Origin: Helopsaltes ochotensis
Lineage: Eukaryota > Chordata > Aves > Passeriformes > Locustellidae
Direction: 5' to 3'
Length of the DNA stretch: 64,000 bases
Assembly: GCA_013400155.1 (NCBI GenBank)
Contig: VXBM01000562.1
Coordinates: 484,997 to 548,996 of the forward strand
The notes under the pieces were generated by a model, which was not told the DNA's origin, made no database searches, and was given only the letters and a program-made list of their open reading frames with translations. The translations under genes were made by a program, and so were the position numbers. Position 1 is the first letter of the stretch. Every line of letters begins with the position of its first letter. Positions 50,726 to 63,020 of the stretch are shown here, in pieces.

Positions 50726-53700
50726 GTGAGTTTATAGGTTAAAAATATTTAATGACTTTTTTTATCTGTATTAGCAGGACAGAGATATTTCAGCAGTAAA
50801 GCAGGACATGAAGTGGTCATCCCCACAGTACAGAATACTACCTGTTGTGGCAGATAACCCTGAGCAGTTTTTCATTTAACCTTCTAGTATTGCTTGGCAT
50901 TTCTTGTTTAGAGCATCTGTTGTTCGTATTTATTTTTATAATCTATCTTCTGTGAAAATGTAATGGATAAAGCTGAAGAAATATGCTTAAACAACATTTA
51001 ATATTCAATAGAGGTGGCTGCTGCATGCAGTCTTCAATAGAGGCGTGGGATGCCTTCACCATCACCTAAGTTTACTGTTGGATCAGTCTGGAGACTTCCA
51101 TTTTCCATAGGGCTTTCTTGCATTTTGTTTTCCCGTACAATGCAAGTGTTAAGAAACTTACCTGGGAGTTGCCAAGTTAGGTTCACTGACTGAGTTTAAT
51201 GAGTTTTGCATGCTTATGCAAGGTCTTGCCACTTGCATTGCTATGCTTTGGTGTTGTCTGAAAAAAATCTTTGTGGTCTGAGACAGGTAGGAAAAACAAC
51301 AGATTTCCTCAGTGGTTCTTCTAGTTTTTAGTTGATTTCAGTCATTTTGGTCTCTGACTGTATAAAGGAAAGAGACGCTGTACTAGCTGAGAATACAACA
51401 TTTCAGTTCTCTGGAAGTTGATTTGTAAACACACTTCTTCCTGCAAAATAATAATCCTTTCTTATTCCTTATCTACCTTATGGAAATTATTATATCTTGT
51501 GTATTAGCTGACAGTAGTTAATTCTGAAAGCACTTACATGACAGAAGGCAGCTTTAATGTTTCATATCTCTCAGATAATGTACATCCATCTGTTCTTCAG
51601 CAAATGCATCACCTCTCTGCATACTGATGATTTCTGATGTCGCACTGCTTGTAATTAAATTTTGATAATGTGTTTTACAGGCTTCTTGAAAAAACAAGTT
51701 GAGTTTATTCATGCAAATGCAGAGGAAAATGGAAACCAGTAACGACTAAAGCTGATTTCATGAACTGATGGTCTCTTAAAATTGTAGGAATAATTAAAAA
51801 TATTTACTAGTACTAGTGTACATTTTTAATTGGCTAGAATTTCATTTGGGTATAATAACACTAACAACTGTTTTGTCACTTAAACATTTAGCGTATTGTT
51901 GCATTTGATTAGTTTAAATGTTTTAAAGCTGACCTTTTATGTTGGTTGCTTACAGATACAAATTAGAAGTATGTATTAAATTATTGAAACAAATGCAGCA
52001 TTTGCAGTTTTATCAAGTACGTACTACAGTAATTGCATATATAATGCTGCTGATACTGAAAAAATGCAATTAAACTTTTAAGCTACTCTCATGGCTACTT
52101 AGAGAAACATTTGTGGTGGAAACTAGAATTTCTAGATTGAAAAGATGTAAACCTCTTGTTCCAGGTTTGATAGTGGTTTTTTTGTTTGTTTGGTTGGGTT
52201 TTTTCCCTTTTATTTAAACTGCTGACTTTGACATTATTTAGTGCTTCGAATTTCCAAGTTGAGAAAATGAGGTGTATTATTTCATTTATAATGCCCAAAC
52301 TATGTAGCAAGCCTGATATGTAAGTTGTGTTACCATCAGATGATATATACAACTAAATTTGACTTTTGATGAAATGTTGTTATTAACCATCACTCCCACA
52401 AGCTAAGGTTTCTGAGCTTTGGAGAAAGATGTTAAATGAAAACATTTATCTTAAAAAGCACCCTTCATGGCATCTTTCTTAAGTGCTCTTTACCGTACAC
52501 AGGAAAATAAACACACTTCAATGCTACCACTTGAGTATAAAAACATAGACATTAGCTTCTGGTGTGGGTCATGTGCACCCAAGTGTCCTAAAGCTTTTTT
52601 TGATGGAAAAATCAAGAGTCAGCACAGTGTCTGCTTCCTTTCATTGACTGTGTGGTGCTTAATTGTCTTTTAGTGTTAGCTTCTTATTCACTGATTGGAA
52701 CTTAATGGATACTTTGTTTGAACACATAGTTCTGTGACTGATCTTACAAGGTTTTATTTGGAGGAATCGTCGTCTGGGTAGATACATGGAAACTTGACAA
52801 CACTGTCTTTGGGATGTAAGAGGTGTTTCCCTGAGGAAGAAAGGTGCAGAGAAGTGCAGAATCCCAGCTATGAATCCTCCTCAGAGAAAGAGTGGAAAAA
52901 CATCTGTAAATGTGTTTCTGTACCTTTTATGGTAAAACACATTGAAAATTACAGTAGAGCTGTGGTTTCTGGTACTTTGTTCCCTGCTAACCAATAAGGT
53001 GAATGTTTTTGCAAATGTCATGCAGCAGAGTTGGGGTTTATCTGTTCCCTGTCCATCATACAAAGCCTTAGGTTTTTCGTTTTAAAAAAATGTAAGAGAT
53101 AGGTGACCTAAGAAAAAAAAGAGGGTGATTGTGGTGGTGGGATGTCATCCTGTCCTGAAATACTCATGGAAACATCTTTTACTGCTCCTGCTTCAAGGAG
53201 ACTCAGAAATTGTGCTCCCATCCAGTTTTTGTGGTGTTGTGCTCTCTGAATCTCTCTCTCACAGAGCCTGCTGAGTCTGTGGGGTGGGCTGTGGGCTCCC
53301 AAGGACAGTGGCTCGATACACAATGAGAAAGCTAATTTCTCTCTGTACATGTTTTCATGTACTGCTTTCATAGCCTGTGAATCTGATTACTTCTTGTGTC
53401 TGACTTCACCTACTCAACACATTGCTTGAATCTAGGGAAACCAGAGCTGGATGTGCCAGCCTCAAAGGCTGTAGAGCTGGAAATCTGATACCAAATTTAA
53501 TAGTGAATTAGTCTGTGTTATAGCCCCCTGTTCTTATATATTACTTGGAGGCACGTGGGTAGCTGAATGCGTGAATAATTTGGAAATTGCATTAGTATTT
53601 TTCAGTTTCTATTCAAATGCATCTAATTTTGGCTTTTTTAACATCTCAGAGACTCATTTAACAATTATTGTTGCTTCTTAGACTTTGGAGAACTTTCCTA

Positions 53701-54371
53701 CTAACAGTGATTTTTTTTTCCAGGTGAGGTATCTGCCATTTCTGGGCCACACAGGTTGCCTAGTGTGTTGTCTTTTTTTGACCACCGAGATGCCACCGGG
53801 CATCTCACTGGCCAACTTAAGACTTGGCAGTGATAAGGCTGTATTCTTTATTGGGTGTTCTTTATTAATCTAAAAGAAAATCAGAATAATGAGGAATTAA
53901 GCTTTCAATTATATCTGAAAATATGCTGCTCGTAATGGATAAGACCAAAAGCAGTTCACTTTTTGAATAATACCCAAAGTCTGTAATTAAATGAGAAGGA
54001 CAATAAATGCCATTTGAAATGATCTATGTACAATTTTTTGCAACTAATATTGCATACTTGTATCTTCTGCTAACATGAAAGTTAACGATTCTTGTGGCTT
54101 CTCTAGAAAGGCAACTAGTTCTTCTGAATTTTGCAGGATCTGGTGCTTAACGAGACTATGATCAGACTGTTTGACAGAACAAGTAACTCTATTGCTAGAA
54201 AGTTGCCTGCTGGTTTTCGGGTTTTCCTAGTTGTCTGTCAAGTAGAAATTATTTCTTTTTTCCTGGAAGGTTTTAGTTGGCAGGAATAATACAATGAAAT
54301 AGGTTTTTACTGTTTTATCTAATTAAAAAAAGTAACTTTTGTACTTTTCCATTTTCTCTTTATCTCCTTAG

Positions 54372-54440
54372 AATGTGAAAGCATTTGCATCTTCAGATAG
54401 CCTAGCCAAGGTCCAAGAAGTAGCAAGCTGGCTTTTGGAA
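54372..54440 (+). other. FBXW7: FBXW7 alpha exon, part upstream of the canonical ATG (5' UTR or N-terminal extension)
   Basis: The exon begins after the AG at 54370-54371, preceded by a T/C-rich tract (ttttctctttatctccttag) and a plausible branch site ctaat at 54319-54323. The 69 bases before the canonical start contain no stop in the FBXW7 frame. They encode 23 residues, beginning NVKAFASSDS and ending WLLE, with the spacing of an amphipathic helix. It is conventionally 5' UTR. Whether it is ever translated depends on an upstream start (see 23491). The only GTG that could serve as a start here, at 54375, is not credible in a vertebrate. Confidence 0.8.
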
Positions 54441-54929
54441 ATGAATCAGGAACTGCTCTCTGTGGGCAGCAAGAGGCGACGAACTGGTGGATCTCTTCGA
54501 GGTAATGCTTCCTCAAGCCAAGTAGATGAGGAGCAGATGAATCGGGTCGTAGAAGAGGAGGAGCAGCAGCAAAGACGTCAACAAGAGGAGCAGCACATTG
54601 GGAGAAATGGGGAGATAGGAGGAGAAGAACCTGGATTTGATGATGGGCATGAGTCTCAGCAGGAACAATTAGAGGAAAATAATAATAGACTTATTACAGT
54701 GGATGAAGATTCCACTTGTAACCAAGAGGAAGATGATGATGAACATGCTGGTGATCAAGAGGAGGAGGTGGAAGAGGAGGAGGAAATGGACCAGGACAGT
54801 GACGATTTTGATCAGTCTGATGACAGCAGTAGAGAAGATGAACATGCTAACAGTAATAGTGTCACAAATTCCAATAGCCTCATGGACTTGCCCATTCACC
54901 AGTCATCGCCATTCTACATGAAGACAAAG
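54441..54929 (+). CDS. FBXW7: FBXW7 isoform alpha, first coding exon (partial CDS, residues 1-163)
   Basis: This is the isoform-alpha-specific N terminus of FBXW7 (Fbw7/CDC4), the substrate receptor of an SCF ubiquitin ligase that binds phosphodegrons in cyclin E, MYC, NOTCH and JUN; alpha is the nucleoplasmic isoform. I recognised the protein by its start (MNQELLSVGSKRRRTGG). Residues 10-14 (S-KRRR) form the known basic nuclear-localisation signal, with Ser10 and Ser18 at positions reported as PKC sites. Residues 38-51 are Glu/Gln-rich. Residues 96-134 are strongly acidic (EEDDDE, EEEEE, then DSDDFDQSDD), followed by an Asn/Ser-rich stretch. The ATG at 54441 has G at -3 and matches the family start. 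The segment is 163 codons and ends in phase 0 at a GTGAGA donor; the human alpha-specific part is, from memory, about 167 residues. The F-box and eight WD40 repeats are encoded by later exons outside the window. Confidence 0.96.
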
Positions 54930-54935
54930 GTGAGA
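54927..54935 (+). other. FBXW7: Splice donor of the FBXW7 alpha coding exon
   Basis: AAG|GTGAGA is a near-consensus vertebrate 5' splice site. It falls exactly where the alpha-specific region should end, after the S-S-P-F-Y...K motif, and leaves phase 0 for joining to the shared exon. The frame stays open past the donor to a TAG at 54957-54959, so intron retention would add only nine codons. Confidence 0.9.
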
Positions 54936-57711
54936 AGCTGTATTTTTTTGTGCTCTTAGTCCTCATTAACTTTGGATTTTGGAAAAAAATGCATATTGAG
55001 CATAAACTAAAGTTTTACAATGAAGCAAAGATTTTATTTCCTAAAGAGTTTACAGTGAAGAATTCATATAGTCCACAAAAACTATGCTGTTTTAGCTGTT
55101 AATAATAAAAATACTTGCATGCATTTGACATGAGCAAATACCCCTGTGTATTTTAAGGAATACCATTCTGATGATTATGGTCAAAATACCAAGATGTTTC
55201 TTTATAAATGTTTTTACATAAAACCCTCCCGGCTTTATTGATGATATTTTCCTTCTCCAAGTGGGCCAGAAGGGAAGGTAAGCAATCGTACATAAGTTGT
55301 GTTCTCAGACAAGAACTGTTTCTTTTAGGTGAAAACATTGTAATGAAAAGTAGGGTGGAATATTATAGAAATAGAAAGTTCTTCCTGCTGCCCTGCTGAG
55401 GTCCTTGACAAAATACAGGTTAAAAAAAGTGTGATAGCCATTCATTCAGTTAGGAAGTCATTCCGTGATGTCTTATGGTATCCTGCTCATAAGGACCTTG
55501 AACCTGTGTGCTGGTTGTTGAAAGCTTCAGATTTGCAATAAGAATCTGGAAATTACTCTTCCAATAAAATAATTTTATTTCTACTTATATCAGCTAACAT
55601 TTTAGATTTAAAAGAGGTTATTGGGTTATTGGCTGCAGTGTACATTTGAAGTTCACTATATTGTCCAAGTTCTTTGGGAAGGAGGATTTCCGTTAACTCT
55701 TACAAGCAGCAAAATAATGAAAGCAGTAATATTGACTAGTAAGAAAGAGAAGCAGGCCAGTGTTCTTTTGGAAAAATGTTCTTTTTAGGTCTATGGACTA
55801 ATTTCTTTTTCTTACTCATTAATTGTTAATAGAACACCTAGCCTCCTCTCATCTTTCAAAAAATGAAACCCCCTCAAACTTTTAAATTTTACTTAAAAAA
55901 AATTAAAACCTGATGTAAAATAAAACAAAACCACAAAAAAAGTCAGTTTACATAAGTTAACAGGTTGAGTATGAGCATAAATATATAGAGATGGATAATC
56001 AGTCTTGAAGATGGCACCTGGACAGGTAAATAGGGTGAACATTTGCTTATGGAATCTACAGCAATGTTTTTGTTAATCACAATAGTATGCAGTTCACTTC
56101 CATGTTTAAAGTATCTCAGCTAACATCTTTGATTTTTGAAAAATTGTAATGTTTTCTCAGGAGTTCTTAATATAATTTTATATTTATAATTCTCCTCTTC
56201 AGGGTACTGAAGTATATGCTTTCTAATTTGGAGTGAGACACTTTCGTATTTCAAATAATTGGATTTTACAACTGAAATACTTGGTTTTATTTCAACGCAG
56301 TGGTTTTCCTTTAGTATGTTTAGTATTTAGTATGTTTTAGTGAGTATCATATAATGACTTGCATCCAGTATGGACAATATTTAATGCAGGAAGTTCTTAT
56401 ACTTAAAAATATGTTTTTAAGTCTCTAAATTGGAATCTTATTGAAGTGCTTTGTAAGTAACTATACTTACTACAGAGCAGAGCATAATTTTCACTGGTGG
56501 CCAGTTCTGAAGTTTCTTTTTATTGACTTCAATAATAAATGTAGCTTTTTCTTTACTTGAGGCATTTTTGACATGAACTGAAACAAGCCAGTTTAGCCTG
56601 AAGGGAGATGTCTGAAAGATCTTTGTACAGATGCAAAATTTCTGTGTGGTCTCATAGTTGCTCTGCATGTTGGATGCAGGGCTGGCCATTTTTGTCTGTG
56701 CTCTGTCCCCAGGCTTTGCTTCTGCAAGAATTGTTGGGCAGCCATGTAGCAAACCGTATTTGGGAATTTTTTCATGGTGCAGCTCTGTTTTAGGAAAATT
56801 CAACTGTGTATCCGAAGTATCAGCACAGGTGCTGCTTGAGGTAGCACTGCTCAGCACCATGGTTACACATTAGAACTGACAACATGCAACATTAATGTTA
56901 CCAATTCATTAATAAACCAATATTTAACCAGAGGAACACATTCTGTATTACAAAGTGTTGTGGAAATACATCTGTGAGAGTATGAATGAATTACCAGAGT
57001 AACAATAAGCATGACTAATTAATATGCTGTTTTTGAGAAGAAAAGGAAGTGTTAGCAGACTTGTCAGCTATATTTACAAGTGATTTCTGCTTCTACCTGT
57101 TGAGGATAGATTCATGCTAGGGGACTTGAACCTGGTAGATTTATTTTTAGCTTTTCAGACATGTTTATCAGCATTTGTAGGTGATTACATTTCTCAGAAC
57201 TCTGGCTGAATAACCTTGCTATGTGCTGTATTGTGTGAAACTTGCTTTGTGCCACCATTATAGGTAGTGATGGCTGAATGCCCTACTTCATGTTTGTGTG
57301 TCAGATGTAGACCTGGATCCCCAGAAGCATTCCTCATGCAACACAGTTGGTTCTGCTTGTACATATGGGCAGCACACTTTCACCACTACCAAATACCAAG
57401 AGATAATAGTGAGACTGAACAAAATAGCAACTGCTATTACTGTAGGTGTTGTACAGCGCATCTTAGTTTTTAAATATCTGTTCTTTGTCCTTCTACTTTT
57501 TCTTCCTTTCCTCATAAACTACTGAATAAAGTCTTTCTCTAATATGACTCTTTTTGTTTTGTTTGTTGACCTGCAGAATGCTCTGCAGCTAAGGAAGGAA
57601 ATGTATTTTCCCCGTAACACCATGGTGTACCCTGCTTGGGTTTGCTACCAGTCACCTTAGTAGCAGCAAGCATGTTGTGTACCTAATAAACATCATCAGA
57701 GGCATAAATCC

Positions 57712-57825
57712 CATTATATTTACATAAAAATAATTTTTATAGATACCTATGTTTTATATAATGTTTAGATAATAGATACAAAAATATATAAAAAACATAA
57801 AAATATATAAAAATATTTGCCTCAT
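57712..57825 (+). repeat. AT-rich low-complexity block
   Basis: Nearly pure A/T, with three diverged copies of aaaatatataaaaa-like units at 57778-57820. Confidence 0.85.
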
Positions 57826-58214
57826 ACTACTGCTCTGTGCAAATAACTGATATAATTCCTGCCCTAATGTTGTAAAAATGTTGTGAGTGAAGGACATGGG
57901 CACTTGAAATGAGAAGGCCAGTGGTTCAGTGGAGAGACTTCATTGCATTCACCAATACCACTCAGGAATCCAGAAGGTTCCTTGTGGTTACCTTTCATGA
58001 TTTCCTGCATAATTTTTTTTTCATGTTGTATTGAAGAGCTGTTTAACAAATGTGGTTTTTTTCTCCTCATATGTTAAGCAATCGAGTTCTTCCCTGAAAG
58101 ATCTCTTTAATGTAAATAATAAGGACAATGTGTCTATTTGGCATGTTTTTCTATTTTTTGTTCTTGTTATGATTCTTCTCTAAGTGCTCTGGTGTTGGAA
58201 CATTTGTCTTGCAT

Positions 58215-59155
58215 CGCAGATGTCTTTATAACTTGATAACAATCTGGATGAGGGGATCGAGTGCACCCCCAGTCAGTTTGCAGGTGACATGAAGCTGAGT
58301 GGGGACGTTGATCTGCTGGAGGGCTGGAAGGCTCCACAGAGGGGTCTGGACTGGCTGGATTATGGGCCAAGGCCAATTGTGTGAGGCTCAACAAGGCCAA
58401 ATGCCAGATCCTGTTCTTGGCGCACATCAGCCACATACAGTGCTGCAAGCTTGGGCAGAGTGGCTGGAAAGCTGCCCAGCAGAAAAGGAGCTGGGCGTGC
58501 TGCTGGAAAGCAACTGAACATGAGCCAGTGTGTGCCCAGGTGTCCAAGAAAGCCAGTGGCATCCTGGCTATTGTCAGCAATAGTGTGCCAGCAGGAGCAG
58601 GGCAGTGATTGTCCCCCTGTACTCAGCACTGCTGAGGCCACACCTCAAATCCTGTGTTCAGTTCTGGGGCCCTCACTACAAAAAGGACATTGAGGTGCTG
58701 TAGTGAGTCCAGAGAAGGGCAGTGAGGTTGGTGGACGATCTGGAGCACAAGTCCTGTGAGGAGAAGCTGAGAGAGCTGGTATTGTTCAGCCCAGAGGAGG
58801 CTCGGGAGAGACCTTATTACTGTCTACAAATACTTGAAAGGAGGCTGTAGCCAGGTGAGGGTTGGCCTCTTCTCCCAGGTAACAAGCGATAGGACCAGAG
58901 GAATTGGCCTGAAGTTGCACTAGGGGAGATTTAAGTGGGATATTAGGATATACTCCTTCCAGGAAAAGGTTGTCAAACACTGGAACAGGCTCCTCAGGGA
59001 GGTGGTTGAGTTACCATCCTTAAAGGTATTTAAAAGACATGTAGATGTAGGACTTAGGGAGGACGTGGTTTAGTGTTTGACTTGCAGTAGTGTTAGATTA
59101 ATGGTTGGACTTGATGATCTAATGAGACCTTTTTGAACCTAAATAATTCCAATAT
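58215..59155 (+). mobile_element. CR1 LINE fragment, sense, about 0.94 kb
   Basis: On the + strand it enters inside the RT domain (ctttataacttgataac, aatctggatgaggggat), passes the catalytic box and runs to the CR1 3' end (tggttggacttgatgatcta, then a tail of gaacctaaataattccaata). The RT box FADD reads FAGD at 58277-58288. It shares the GCTTGGGCAGAGTGGCTGGA segment with the copy at 4228, so it is the same subfamily. The frame is interrupted repeatedly. It is inserted in sense orientation in the FBXW7 intron. Confidence 0.92.
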
Positions 59156-62100
59156 ATCAGAACTGTGATTAAAACTTAGTAGCAGCTGTGCCAAGGACAG
59201 TTAAAATTTGTTTATGCAATGTATTTACCTATTTATGTATCAAATAACTCCATGCATTGGGATTTCATGTTTGACTGATTTGTCAAATATGATGCAAGCC
59301 TTTTTCAGAGAGCTTTCTCTTCTCTAAGGTTGGCCTATGTCCTTTGTACCCACAGAACTGATGCTCAGTTGTATTAAAGTGACCGGAGTTTTCTCACATG
59401 TCAGATCCTTTACTGTTTGTTAATTTTTACTCCAGTTGATCTGTGTTTTGTCAAATGTTGTCATATCTGTTTTAAAAATACTAAATAGCACAGGAGGGCT
59501 AAGTAAATACATATAGCCGTCTGACAAAACGTGTTCTTGATGCTGATTCTTCACTGATTGCGTTGTATTTATGGCGTCCATTTCCAATGCACTGTGATGA
59601 CTTCGTATTAATTGAGTTCTGTTGGGTAACAATTAACCACAACGTAAGCAAGCAAATAATCTTACATCCCATTTTTCATAGTAACTGCACTTAAATGCTT
59701 TTATCCCTCTACATATGGGATTCTGTTGCAATGCAAGGACAAGAACATATTACTCGCAGTTGCTGTCACTGTGAAATAGCTCATGTAAATTGTCGTTCTT
59801 GTTTACTTGAGATTTAAATTGTCTACATGTGCTCATACTCTTGAAATTGTAGTACTAGCAGACATATTGTACCAGCAGAATTTTATGTTTATCAAAATTG
59901 GTTTTTATGACATAGGTGATAGCAGCCTGATTTTGTAGAAGAAAATGTCACCAATGCTATAATCCTATTTTATGTCAACCAGTGCATTATTTTCTCTTGT
60001 ACTGACACCTGTGTTTCACCACAGTGTTGTCTAGGTTGTACTCTGTTTGCTTTTCCAAGTTTTTTTCCTGTAAATCATTATGTTTATTTCGTATTTTTGA
60101 AATATTTTGATTGTTCTAATTCTTAAAAATACTTTGATCATAATACATGCCATCTTTAACTTGTTCCAGGTTTTTTGTCTGTTTGCGTAACTGTGCCTGT
60201 AACTCCCAGTTTCATCGTTTTTAAATATTAATGACTTCAATATACTTAAGTATTTTGGTTTTAATTGATGTTTTTTGTTCCCATTAAGATGAGTTGTTTA
60301 TCTTGAACTTCTGCAAGCTTTTTGTATTTAGAGGAGCATTGGTTATCTTAGAAATTGTTTCTAAAACAGCTACAGTAATTTATAGGTTCAGTCATCTCAG
60401 GTTTGGATTTGATGGGGAATTGATATTGTGGAGAAAATGTTGTCATGATCACTTGTATGCAAGCTCCTACGAATTTAATTTTGTTCAATTAGTTTTTATT
60501 TATCTAAAATTCAACAGTACACAATGCTTTTAATATTAAATGTCTCTAATGTTGAAGCCACCTCAGTTAGGAAATAACCACTTTAAAAAAAATGAAACAC
60601 ATGAATTCAGGAAAAGCATTAGCTGCATTATTTCCAAGCAAATATTGGCACAGATTTCTGTGATGTAGGCAAAATAGCTACTTGATATCAGACTAAGAGG
60701 AGTGAAATGGATTATGTAAGGACCTGAATTTTAAAATCTAAGTGAGCAGGTGGAGAAGGAAGGTTGTTAGCTGGTGCTTAGCCGTTTTTCTTGCTTGGGG
60801 TTTCAGAAAACACTTTGGTCGGCTCTACTTGTCTGGAGGGATTTCTGACGGAGTGTTTGAGCCCATTTATGTGAGATGCTTTATCCTTCTGGATAATAGG
60901 CACTGTTCAACAAGAATATTTGCAACAACCCCCACTTACTTGAACATTTATTTCCTTTTCTTCTATTAAGACTGTCATAAAACTTGCAAATTAGGTTATA
61001 TGAATGTGAAGTATTACTTCTGTGTTGACTGTTTGGATTTTGATGGTGACTTATCATAAGGGGTCAGGCATTTGTGTGTGCAGAACCCTACAATAACTTC
61101 ATTAATTAGTCTCCTCTTCAGATGCAGGTTTTCTTGTTGCAGAATTGTGGGTTGTGATTGGTTTTTTGGTTAGCAGAGCTTCCAAGGAAACAGAAAACAG
61201 ATTAGCTAAAACGAAGATGAAAAATGATTGTATAGTTGCATTTGCAACCACAAAAACTGCTTTGATACCCTTTTACATGTCATCATATTTTAGCATTTGC
61301 ATCATTGCTAAAGATAATGAGATGGGTTTTTTAAATGGATACATTTAATGCATAACATATGTTACAAACAACAGTGGTAAAGGCTGAGATGCAGTTTAAT
61401 TTTCATGTAAAACCAGTGTACTTTTTGATTGCAGCGTCCTCTACCATACTTTATACCATACTGTCCATTTGGCTGTAAGTCACAAGAGATAGTATGTGTA
61501 AGTAATGGTGCTGTTCAGGAGTGCCTCTTCTTGATTGTTTATTAACATGGGAGAGTGTAGAGAGGGAAGATACAACAGATAAGCTGGATTAATTTGGGTG
61601 AGGCTGGAAGAGGATGTACCACAGGAAAATCTGTCCTTTGGAGCTTAAATACCCATCTCTTCAGTTCTGAAACAAGTCTAAAGCCCTGCTCGCGTACAGA
61701 GCTTTCAGCTCTTATATAGTGCAGGCTGCAACAGAGTTTTTTGCTGCAGGTGCCTGGTCTAAGCTTGTATGTAGAGCCACGGAGATAAGAAGGATTTATT
61801 TTTTCAGGAGGTTTTGGCTTTGTGTGGAAAGATAGCATTAATTTTTTAAACTGAGAAAACCTTACATTGCACTGGGTACTTTGTGTAACTGTGAAGTGAA
61901 AAGTACTCCAGTGTGAAATTGCTGCTCTGCAGTTATTGTCAGAATTATTGACAGACTAAAAGCAGGATAACGGGATAAGGGGGAATCAAAGATGATTACA
62001 GAAATGCTGATCCTTGGGAGCAGATTTTTTTTGTGTGTGTGTACAGGCAGTACATGGGATTAGGCAAAAGTTGCAGTGTGTGGAGGTGGAGGGTGGTTTG

Positions 62101-62737
62101 TGTGTGTTAATTTTTCTCCTCTGAGCAGCAGAGGGGGCTGCTATTGCTTTGCTGCAGCCTTATGCAGATTTTTGTGGTGTTCCTTTGCAAAGATTTTCCT
62201 TGTTCTGGCAGCTAAAAGTCTGAAGCAGGTTTTTTAAGTGTAGGGAATAAATGTAACTGGAACAGAAGGACTCAGTATTTTTCATTTGTCAAGAAGTATG
62301 TGTCCAGTATATGAAATGATGTAGGAATATTTCCTTTAAAAGAACAAGTATTAAACTTATTTTCAGATGGCTTGTGTGATGAGAGTGCAATGTATAGTTC
62401 TCTGCTCTGAGTACATAGGAGAAAGAGAAAAAACTTCATACTACAAAAAGAGATTAATTTTTTGCCTATTTTTTTGCAAGGATCATATGTAAGGTATGCA
62501 GATTCTTCATCCCTTTCAGTTAATGTTTTCTAGGGTTTTAAACTAAGTAATAACTTGCCTAAAGCTGTGTCAGAAAGGCTACACATAAAAATTGCTCTGA
62601 TTGTTGAAAAAAGGCAGCAAAAAAGCATTGAGAAGGTTTGTTTTTTTTTCTCTTGCTTCTTCCTATGATTTTTTTTTTTTTTAACTGAGGGGGATCTTCT
62701 CAAGGCATATAAATGCTTTAAGGACAAGTGTTCAGAT
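59156..62737. other. Intronic sequence, nothing recognised
   Basis: AT-rich unique sequence. Frames up to 98 aa (61542-61838, minus) show no family resemblance. There is a GT-rich stretch at about 62030-62045 and T-runs at 62641 and 62670. Confidence 0.55.
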
Positions 62738-63020
62738 ATTGGGGCCAGATTCTTCTTCAGTGGTGCCCAGTGACAGGATAAGGGGCGATGAGCACAAACA
62801 GAAATACCAGAAGTTAGATCGGAAAATGAGGAAAAACTTTCATTTGAGGGTTACAGCACTAGAACGGGCTATTCAGACAGCCTGTGGAGTCTCCTTCTAT
62901 GGAAATACTCAAAGCTTGCCTGGACATAATCCTGTGTAACCTGCTCCAGGTGAACCTGCTTTAGCAGGGAATGGGACTGGATGATCTCCATAGGTCCCTT
63001 GCAATGATTCTGTGATTCAT
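62738..63020 (+). mobile_element. Short CR1 3' fragment, sense
   Basis: The + frame starting at 62739 encodes the extreme CR1 ORF2 C terminus (S-S-V-V-P-S-D-R-I-R-G, then D-R-K-M-R-K-N-F-H-L-R-V-T). It ends in the CR1 3' UTR (gggactggatgatctccata, ggtcccttgcaatgattctg) with the ATTCTGTG-type terminal repeat at 63006-63020. Strongly 5'-truncated, about 280 bp. Confidence 0.88.

Larger units (their letters stand above)
23647..54371 (+). other. FBXW7: Inferred large 5' intron of FBXW7 alpha (30.7 kb)
   Basis: GTAATT at the left end and a pyrimidine tract plus AG at the right end bound a stretch with no recognisable protein-coding exon. Frames inside are short, mostly below 100 codons, and resemble no family I know. 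It contains two LTRs (28331, 35511), one CR1 (44457), AT and poly-C simple repeats, a GC-rich patch at 26.2 kb and a candidate cassette exon at 50657. If the 5' exon is wrong, this becomes ordinary upstream noncoding DNA. Confidence 0.5.

Noticed and set aside
53685..53873. Possible exon after the tttttttttccag acceptor at 53704.
   Set aside because: No convincing donor follows, and the 62-codon frame has no recognisable content.
54669..54899. 76-codon minus-strand frame opposite the FBXW7 exon.
   Set aside because: It is the antisense shadow of the acidic repeat coding stretch.
62125..62138. gcagcagagggggc resembles a CTCF core motif.
   Set aside because: By eye about 12 of 14 consensus positions match. 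Such matches are frequent and there is no supporting evidence.
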